From: JBBTIS01 sp038059855
Lineage (GTDB): Bacteria > Elusimicrobiota > Elusimicrobia > JACQPE01
Reading direction: 5' to 3'
Assembly (NCBI GenBank): GCA_964357255.1
Contig: CAYHKQ010000054.1
Location: 1-18,117, forward strand
DNA: 18,117 nt
Of this stretch, positions 13,494 to 18,117 are shown piece after piece (positions within the stretch are counted from its first letter, which is position 1; each line of letters opens with the position of its first letter). A program made the translations under genes and the position numbers. Below the pieces are notes generated by a model. The model was not told the DNA's origin. It worked only from the letters and a program-made list of their open reading frames with translations, and did no database searches.

Positions 13494-15407
13494 ATGTGCG
13501 GTATCGTTGGTTATTTAGGCAAAAAAGAAGCGGCCGCCATTCTGCTCGAGAGCCTAAAACGCCTTGAATACCGCGGCTACGACTCGGCCGGGCTTTGCGT
13601 TGTCTCGCCTAAGGGCCGGTTTGAGATTGTCCGCGTTGTCGGCAAAATCGTCAAGTTGGAAGAGCGGCTCAAAAAAAGTCCGGTTGCCGGAACCTTGGCG
13701 CTCGGGCACTCGCGCTGGGCCACCCATGGCCGTCCTTCCGAAGAAAACGCCCATCCTCACAGCGATTGCACCGGTAATATCGTTTTGGTTCACAACGGCA
13801 TTATTGAGAATTATTTAGAGCTCAAAGAGGGGCTTCTTAAAAAAGGGCACAAATTTCAATCGGAAACGGATACCGAGGTCATCGCCCACCTTTTTGAGGA
13901 AGAAATGGGCATTGCGGCCGGTTCGCCCAAGAGCCACGGCCGATCCATCGGCAAGGAGGCCCGGACGTGGAGCGACCGGGCCGTGCTCAAGATGATCGCT
14001 AGGGTCAGCCGGCGTCTTAAGGGCGCGTATGCCTTGGTCGTGCTGTGCAAGCTCTGGGGCCGCAAGATCGTCGGCGTGCGCAAGGATTGTCCCCTCGTCG
14101 TCGGTGTAGGCGAGGGTGAATGGTTTTTGGCGAGCGATATGCCGGCCCTTCTGCCCTTCACCAAAGAAGTGATTTTTATTGAAGAGGGTGAAACCGTGAT
14201 TCTTAACGAGGGGATTCGCCCCGCTCTTTATTCGTTCCAGGGCCGTCCCGTGCGACGGGCCACGAGCCAAATTCCGTGGGATCCCTTAATGGCGGAAAAG
14301 GGCGGGCACAAGCATTTTATGCACAAGGAGATTCACGAGGCCCCCCGTTCCTTTGAGGACACGTTGCGAGGGCGCGTTTACGAGGAAAACCTGGATTCGT
14401 TCCTGGGGGAAGCCGGTCTTTCCGTCGCCGGGGCGCGTCAAATCCGCCGGGTGCAAATTTTGGCTTGCGGCACGGCGTATCATTCGGGCCTCGTGGCCGA
14501 GTATCTTTTTGAAAAATGGACGGGACTGCCTTGCCACGCGGAAATCGCGAGCGAATTCCGCTACAAAAATCGCGTGATCGAGCCAGGAACCTTGGTTATT
14601 GCGGTTAGTCAATCGGGTGAAACAGCGGACACCATCGCGGCCCTGCGTTTGGCCCGTTCTCATCCCGGGGTCACAACCTTGGGGATTGTCAATCAAATCG
14701 GCTCCACCTTGACCCGTGAAACAGCGGCAACTCTGTACACACGCTGTGGCCCGGAAATCGGAGTCGCCTCGACCAAGGCTTTCTTGGCGCAACTGGCGGT
14801 TTTTTATCTTTTAAGCCTTGCCTTGGCGCGCGCGGGGGGAAGGGTCAATCCCAAAGAATTCCAAGCCCTTGGCTCGGAGTTGCTAAGAGTTCCGGCCGCG
14901 CTTCATTCTATTTTAGCGCACATTGAAAATTTGACGCTGGAACTGGCCCATGAGCTTCAGGACGTCAAGAGTTTTATTTATCTGGGCCGGCATTTGTTTT
15001 ACCCTATTGCCTTAGAGGGCGCCTTAAAGCTCAAGGAAATTTCCTACATCCATGCCGAGGGTTTTGCCGCAGGCGAAATGAAACACGGCCCCATCGCTTT
15101 GATCGAACTCGGCACGCCGGTGTTCGCCTTTGCCTTAAAAAATTCGTCCGTTTATCAGAAAGTGCGCTCCAATCTTGAAGAGGTTCGGGCCCGGGGAGCA
15201 AAAATTATTTCCGTGGTTCATGAAAAGGATCACGGTCTCGATGCCTTGAGTCACCGCGTTATCTCCATTCCAGCCATGAGCCAGGAATGGTTTGAGCCGC
15301 CTTTGGCCGCGCTCGTGACCCAGCTATTCGCTTATCACATGGCCGGCGTTAAAGGCTTGGACGTGGATCAGCCTCGCAATTTGGCCAAGAGTGTCACGGT
15401 AGAATAA
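13494..15407 (+). CDS. glmS: Glutamine--fructose-6-phosphate aminotransferase (isomerizing)
   Basis: Makes glucosamine-6-phosphate from fructose-6-phosphate and glutamine, the first step toward UDP-GlcNAc. The N-terminal class II glutaminase begins MCGIVG with catalytic Cys2 and has RLEYRGYDSAG, GHSRWATHG, NAHPH, VHNGIIENY and SETDTEVIAHL. Two SIS domains follow (ILACGTAYHSG...SQSGETADT, and FLGRHLFYPIALEGALKLKEISYIHAE-like sequence). The C-terminus NLAKSVTVE is the conserved end with the catalytic Lys. At 637 aa it is longer than E. coli GlmS (609), mainly through an extra ~20-25 residues at about 137-160 (GIAAGSPKSHGRSIGKEART) in the glutaminase domain. GGAGG 9 nt before ATG fixes the start. 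I see no glmS ribozyme upstream; the spacer is repeat-filled. Confidence 0.97.
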   Translation: MCGIVGYLGKKEAAAILLESLKRLEYRGYDSAGLCVVSPKGRFEIVRVVGKIVKLEERLKKSPVAGTLALGHSRWATHGRPSEENAHPHSDCTGNIVLVHNGIIENYLELKEGLLKKGHKFQSETDTEVIAHLFEEEMGIAAGSPKSHGRSIGKEARTWSDRAVLKMIARVSRRLKGAYALVVLCKLWGRKIVGVRKDCPLVVGVGEGEWFLASDMPALLPFTKEVIFIEEGETVILNEGIRPALYSFQGRPVRRATSQIPWDPLMAEKGGHKHFMHKEIHEAPRSFEDTLRGRVYEENLDSFLGEAGLSVAGARQIRRVQILACGTAYHSGLVAEYLFEKWTGLPCHAEIASEFRYKNRVIEPGTLVIAVSQSGETADTIAALRLARSHPGVTTLGIVNQIGSTLTRETAATLYTRCGPEIGVASTKAFLAQLAVFYLLSLALARAGGRVNPKEFQALGSELLRVPAALHSILAHIENLTLELAHELQDVKSFIYLGRHLFYPIALEGALKLKEISYIHAEGFAAGEMKHGPIALIELGTPVFAFALKNSSVYQKVRSNLEEVRARGAKIISVVHEKDHGLDALSHRVISIPAMSQEWFEPPLAALVTQLFAYHMAGVKGLDVDQPRNLAKSVTVE

Positions 15408-15431
15408 AAATTTTGCGCGGCAAAATTTTTA
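15405..15431. repeat. Hairpin, copy 2 (overlaps the glmS stop codon)
   Basis: The core AAAATTTTGC-GCG-GCAAAATTTT (15407-15429) begins with the last A of the glmS TAA. Two more pairs extend the stem to 12 bp (15405-15416 with 15420-15431). It has the same sequence as copy 1 in the opposite orientation. Confidence 0.85.
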
Positions 15432-15460
15432 GGGTCGAAAGGGTTAAAGGGTCAAAAGGC
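15431..15460. repeat. Repeat-filled part of the glmS-acpS spacer
   Basis: AGGGTCGAAAGGGTTAAAGG then GTCAAAAGGC: direct repeats of the same unit as in neighbouring spacers, without the inverted right half. GAGGA (15461-15465), 7 nt before the acpS GTG, is a reasonable ribosome-binding site. Confidence 0.65.
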
Positions 15461-15472
15461 GAGGACTCCTGA

Positions 15473-15832
15473 GTGAGGATCATCGGCACGGGCATTGATA
15501 TTATCGAGATCGAGCGCATTCGGAAGGTTTCCCAACGAAATCCCGCTTTTTTGAAAAGGGTTTTCAGCAAGGAGGAGTTGGGCTACGCTCTTAAAAGCAA
15601 GAAAAAGTGGGAGCGCCTGGCCGTGCGTTTCGCGGCTAAGGAGGCGGTGTGGAAGGCGCTTCGGGGCCGCCAACAGGTGGCGCTCAGGGGCATTTCCGTG
15701 TCCCGCGCCGCTAACGGCGAGCCGTGGGTGAATCTCAAGACGCTCGGGCTTCCCAAGGGTTGGAAGGCCAGCCTTTCGCTTTCCCATAACGACACCCATG
15801 CCGTGGCGCATTGTTTGGTCTACGCAGAATGA
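15473..15832 (+). CDS. acpS: Holo-[acyl-carrier-protein] synthase
   Basis: Transfers 4'-phosphopantetheine from CoA to acyl carrier protein for fatty-acid synthesis. The 119-aa size and motifs are typical: IGTGIDIIEIERIRK at the N-terminus (Mg-binding Asp), FLKRVFSKEEL, VRFAAKEAVWKAL (catalytic Glu/Lys helix) and SLSLSHNDTHAVAHC near the end. The start is GTG 15473, supported by GAGGA 7 nt upstream. It lies between repeat-filled spacers and precedes nnrD, a common neighbour. In several bacteria acpS also follows pdxJ; here glmS is inserted between them. Confidence 0.95.
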   Translation: MRIIGTGIDIIEIERIRKVSQRNPAFLKRVFSKEELGYALKSKKKWERLAVRFAAKEAVWKALRGRQQVALRGISVSRAANGEPWVNLKTLGLPKGWKASLSLSHNDTHAVAHCLVYAE

Positions 15833-15854
15833 AAATTTTGTTGCGCAAAATTTT
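15832..15854. repeat. 23-nt hairpin, copy 3 (begins in the acpS stop codon)
   Basis: AAAATTTTG-N5-CAAAATTTT, one or two changes from copies 1 and 2 (the tenth pair is T/G). Its first A is the last base of the acpS TGA. Confidence 0.85.
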
Positions 15855-15930
15855 AAGGGTCAAAAGGGTCAAAAGTTCAAATTTTTTCTTTAACCCTTTT
15901 CACCCCTTTGAACCTTTTGACCCTGCATTT
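15855..15930. repeat. Long inverted repeat filling the acpS-nnrD spacer
   Basis: AGGGTCAAAAGGGTCAAA (15856-15873) and TTTGAACCTTTTGACCCT (15907-15924) are inverted copies matching at 17 of 18 positions. The loop between them contains T-rich sequence and TTTAACCC. The element runs to the nnrD start and leaves no Shine-Dalgarno. Confidence 0.8.
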
Positions 15931-15932
15931 TG

Positions 15933-16820
15933 ATGATCCGCATCACCTCAGCCATGGTCCGGAGGGCTTTGCCCCGGCGTCATCTTGAGGCTCAAAAATG
16001 GGATTTTGGCCACTGTCTAATAGTGGCGGGATCGAGAAATATGCTGGGAGCGGCTCTTTTAGCCGCCAAGGCCGCGCTTCGGGGCGGCGCCGGCTTGGTT
16101 ACGTTGGCTCTTCCCAAAAGCCTTCAGCCCTTGGTTTACGCCCAGATTCTTGAAGCCTTAACCCTTCCCCTTGAGGAAACTCAAGAAGGCAGTATTGATT
16201 TTCGCGGGCTCTGCGAGATTGGGGACTATATAAAAAATCGGCACGTGACGGCCCTGGTGCTGGGTCCAGGTCTCTCGCGGCATGAATCCACAGCCGAATT
16301 GGTGCGCGCCTTGGTTCGTCAGGCGCCTCTACCCACGGTTCTTGACGCTGATGCGTTGGTCAGAGGCCTGGATTTTGGCCGCCCAGGTTTTCGATGCCTT
16401 ACTCCACACGAGCGCGAACTCTCCTGTTTTTTGGGCGTGACTCTTGAGGAGGTTCGTGCCAAGGGTTCCGCTTTGGCCCAGGCCCTTGTCAAAGAGCATC
16501 CTAATTTAGCTGTGGTGCTCAAGGGTCATCACAGCAGAATTTTTATGGGCGAGAGTCTCTGGGTTAATCCAACCGGCAATCCCGGCATGGCCAAGGGCGG
16601 CTCCGGGGATGTTTTGTCCGGGCTTTTAGGATCGCTCCTCGCCCAGCGGGCCGCGCGAGAGGCAACTCCGGCGGATTTGATGGACGCGGTTTTAGCCGCC
16701 GTGTATCTCCACGGACTAGCCGGTGATATGGCGGCCAAGGAGATGAGCTCTTACGCTATGACGCCCCAAGACATGATTCAATTTTTACCACGCGCCATAA
16801 AATCCGCCGGCGCGCGTTAG
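15933..16820 (+). CDS. nnrD: ADP-dependent (S)-NAD(P)H-hydrate dehydratase
   Basis: Repairs damaged NAD(P)H by dehydrating S-NAD(P)HX, using ADP (bacterial type). It has 295 aa of ribokinase-like YjeF C-terminal fold: HLEAQKWDFGHCLIVAGSRNMLGAALLAAKAALRGGAGLVT-type start, VLGPGLSR, VLDADAL, LTPHERELSCFLG, VVLKGHHSRI and the signature GNPGMAKGGSGDVLSG (215-230). The N-terminal epimerase domain (NnrE) often fused to it is absent, and none is seen nearby. ATG 15933 is chosen over the overlapping TTG 15930. There is no ribosome-binding site because the upstream repeat reaches the start; ATG 15954 is a less likely alternative. Confidence 0.92.
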   Translation: MIRITSAMVRRALPRRHLEAQKWDFGHCLIVAGSRNMLGAALLAAKAALRGGAGLVTLALPKSLQPLVYAQILEALTLPLEETQEGSIDFRGLCEIGDYIKNRHVTALVLGPGLSRHESTAELVRALVRQAPLPTVLDADALVRGLDFGRPGFRCLTPHERELSCFLGVTLEEVRAKGSALAQALVKEHPNLAVVLKGHHSRIFMGESLWVNPTGNPGMAKGGSGDVLSGLLGSLLAQRAAREATPADLMDAVLAAVYLHGLAGDMAAKEMSSYAMTPQDMIQFLPRAIKSAGAR

Positions 16821-16848
16821 GGTCTGTGACGGAATTCAGCGCACATTT

Positions 16849-17835
16849 ATGATCTCGCCTAAATTGGAAAATCTCGGGGAATGGAAAATGCTCTGGCAAC
16901 ATATTTTGCCGGCCTTGGGTCGCCGAACTCCCTTGGGCGACGATTGCGGCTGGCTGGAACTTGGCGACGGCAAGGTTCTCTTAATCAGCACGGATTCATT
17001 GGCCGAGGATTCGCATTATCGTAAACGCTGGATGAGTCCGGAGGATTTGGCCGTTAAGGCGCTTCGCACCGCTTTAAGCGACGTGGCGGCCATGGGGGGA
17101 GCGGATCGTCTTGCCACGGTCGTGGCGCTCGGCGTTTCTAAAAAAACTCCCGTTTCCCATGTTGAGCAATTTATCCATGCCTTAAAGACCGAGGCCCGGC
17201 GTTTGAAATGCGATATTTTGGGCGGGGATATGGTGGAAAGTCAGGGCAAGGAATTTATCAATGTTACGGTTTTAGGAATTGCCGAGAAAGCTAAACTGCT
17301 CTTGAGGTCCCAGGTTCGCCCCGGCGAGACTTTGTGGCTCACCGGGCCGATGGGCCTGTCTAAGGCCGGTCTCGAAGCGTTGCAAGCCGGTCTTGAGACG
17401 GATTTTTCGCGATTGGTTTTGACCCATCGTCGCCCGCCATTATTGTTTCGAGAAGGAACATTGCTTAGCACGCGCAATCTTTCCCGCGCCGCCATGGACA
17501 CATCGGATTCCCTGGCCTGTTCCCTCCTTTGGCTCGCTCGCCTGAGCCGCTTGAGCCTCCAAGTCAATCTCAGGCAATTTCCCGTGCCTGCGGACCTGGT
17601 TCGCTGGGCGCGGGAGCGTCGGCGGCCTCTTGCGGATTACATTTTATTCGGCGGGGAGGATTACCAGATTCTTTTTAGCTCGGGCTCCTCGCGCCGCATT
17701 ATGGCCCGTCATCTGCCCGGCGCCTATCCCATCGGCGCCGCGCTCCGCGGCCCGTTCGGCGTCACGGTTTCTGATCTCGACGGCAGGGAGTTTATGTTAA
17801 GCGAAGACTCGCTAGGTTATCAGGCCTTTCGATAA
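16849..17835 (+). CDS. thiL: Thiamine-monophosphate kinase
   Basis: Phosphorylates thiamine monophosphate to thiamine pyrophosphate with ATP. The 328-aa AIR-synthase-like protein shows TPLGDDCGW (27-35) for the GDDAA metal site, LISTDSLAEDSHY (45-57), LAVKALRTALSDVAAMGG (67-84), LGGDMVES, LWLTGPMGLSKAG, AAMDTSDSLACSL (usually MDISDGL), FGGEDYQILF (usually GGEDYEL) and a final SLGYQAFR. Several positions deviate mildly from consensus, but the nucleotide- and metal-binding acidic residues are kept. ATG 16849 lies 28 nt after the nnrD stop, with only a weak GGAA upstream. It is the last intact rightward gene. Confidence 0.9.
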   Translation: MISPKLENLGEWKMLWQHILPALGRRTPLGDDCGWLELGDGKVLLISTDSLAEDSHYRKRWMSPEDLAVKALRTALSDVAAMGGADRLATVVALGVSKKTPVSHVEQFIHALKTEARRLKCDILGGDMVESQGKEFINVTVLGIAEKAKLLLRSQVRPGETLWLTGPMGLSKAGLEALQAGLETDFSRLVLTHRRPPLLFREGTLLSTRNLSRAAMDTSDSLACSLLWLARLSRLSLQVNLRQFPVPADLVRWARERRRPLADYILFGGEDYQILFSSGSSRRIMARHLPGAYPIGAALRGPFGVTVSDLDGREFMLSEDSLGYQAFR

Positions 17836-17852
17836 TCCCAGCGGAAACACGC

Positions 17853-17948
17853 TCAGAGTTTGCCCCCATCAAGAATCCCCGCCCTTTGAACTACCTTATC
17901 CGCCTCGAGAACATTGTGAGTGACGAGAATGACGGTGAGATTCTTTTC
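17853..17948 (-). pseudogene. C-terminal remnant of an ABC-transporter ATPase
   Basis: The minus strand from 17948 to the TGA at 17855-17853 encodes EKNLTVILVTHNVLEADKVV, then QRAGILDGGKL. This matches the H-loop region (VTHN, switch His) and following beta strand (ILDGGKL) of ABC ATPases. The Walker A, signature and Walker B regions that should precede it are absent: upstream sequence in this frame no longer resembles an ABC protein. It is a 31-codon fragment convergent with thiL, so a deletion or insertion broke the gene near 17950. A specific transporter type cannot be named. Confidence 0.65.
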
Positions 17949-17974
17949 CTGACTTCCGCTTTGGGACACCCTGA

Positions 17975-18117
17975 CTATTGATGGATAATTCCATAAAGAA
18001 GTTGCTGCTCCTCGTCCATTTTCAATAATTGCCTCTTCTTCTCGCTGGAACCCGGCAAAGTGTATTCCAACTCGTACATGGTATGCGTCAATTCCGATGC
18101 TCGTGCTGGACTCATAA
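17975..18117 (-). CDS. Unrecognised ORF end, possibly partial
   Basis: The minus strand is open from the window edge (ATG at 18115-18113, maybe internal) to TAG at 17977-17975, giving 46 codons such as MYELEYTLPGSSEKKRQLLK. It is rich in Glu, Gln, Lys and Leu, helical in character, and visibly more AT-rich than the rest of the window. I recognise no family. It directly abuts the ABC remnant in a different frame and could be the end of a gene lying mostly outside the window, or a chance ORF. The ABC frame is also open here. Confidence 0.25.
   Translation of the reverse strand, partial: MSPARASELTHTMYELEYTLPGSSEKKRQLLKMDEEQQLLYGIIHQ

Noticed and set aside
13386..15932. CRISPR array from the repeated AGGGTCAAAA units
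   Set aside because: Units are short, irregular, spread over separate spacers between genes, and lack unique spacers or cas genes.

Overview
The window looks like a chromosomal housekeeping segment of a Gram-negative-type bacterium of moderately high GC. Most genes face right and are tightly packed, with one divergent gene at the left edge and a scrambled minus-strand segment at the right edge. The order tilS - amidase - hpt - ftsH - folP - cdaA - glmM - pdxJ-like - glmS - acpS - nnrD - thiL, together with intergenic repeat fillers, resembles uncultured deep-branching lineages such as Elusimicrobiota. That is a low-to-moderate confidence guess from gene order and style; no 16S gene or ribosomal marker is present.

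Left region (1-1060): the 5' part of an RluD-type pseudouridine synthase on the minus strand, cut by the window edge, then a 239-nt divergent spacer holding a cruciform dispersed repeat and a candidate sigma70 promoter facing right. Region 1061-4229 is a phosphate-response block: a PhoB-type regulator with an in-frame TAA between its two domains, a PhoR-type kinase that lacks its membrane sensor, and an apparently intact secreted PhoX/DUF839 phosphatase. A nearly perfect 45-nt palindrome sits exactly at the regulator-kinase junction. The sensing half therefore looks broken (or misassembled) while the effector looks intact.

Region 4235-12562: a single open frame joins a shortened TilS to a multidomain peptidoglycan amidase. 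It is followed by hpt (possibly leaderless), a 26-codon linker ORF, ftsH, folP, cdaA (c-di-AMP synthase) and glmM. Region 12639-17835 holds a PdxJ-fold protein that has lost most expected active-site residues, then glmS, acpS, nnrD and thiL. glmM and glmS make amino-sugar precursors for peptidoglycan, cdaA links c-di-AMP to that pathway, the amidase remodels the wall, and folP/pdxJ/thiL/acpS/nnrD are cofactor genes.

Three spacers (after pdxJ, glmS and acpS) are filled by the same composite element: a 23-nt hairpin touching or close to the upstream stop codon, followed by AGGGTCAAAA-type repeats, sometimes with an inverted copy before the next start. A hairpin-less relative fills the hpt-ftsH spacer and stays open as the small ORF. 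This repeat family, the TilS-amidase fusion, the PhoB/PhoR lesions with the palindrome, and the catalytically altered PdxJ are the most interesting points. Past thiL, the minus strand carries only the last ~31 codons of an ABC ATPase, joined to unrelated, more AT-rich sequence. I see no tRNA, rRNA, CRISPR array, transposase or phage gene.
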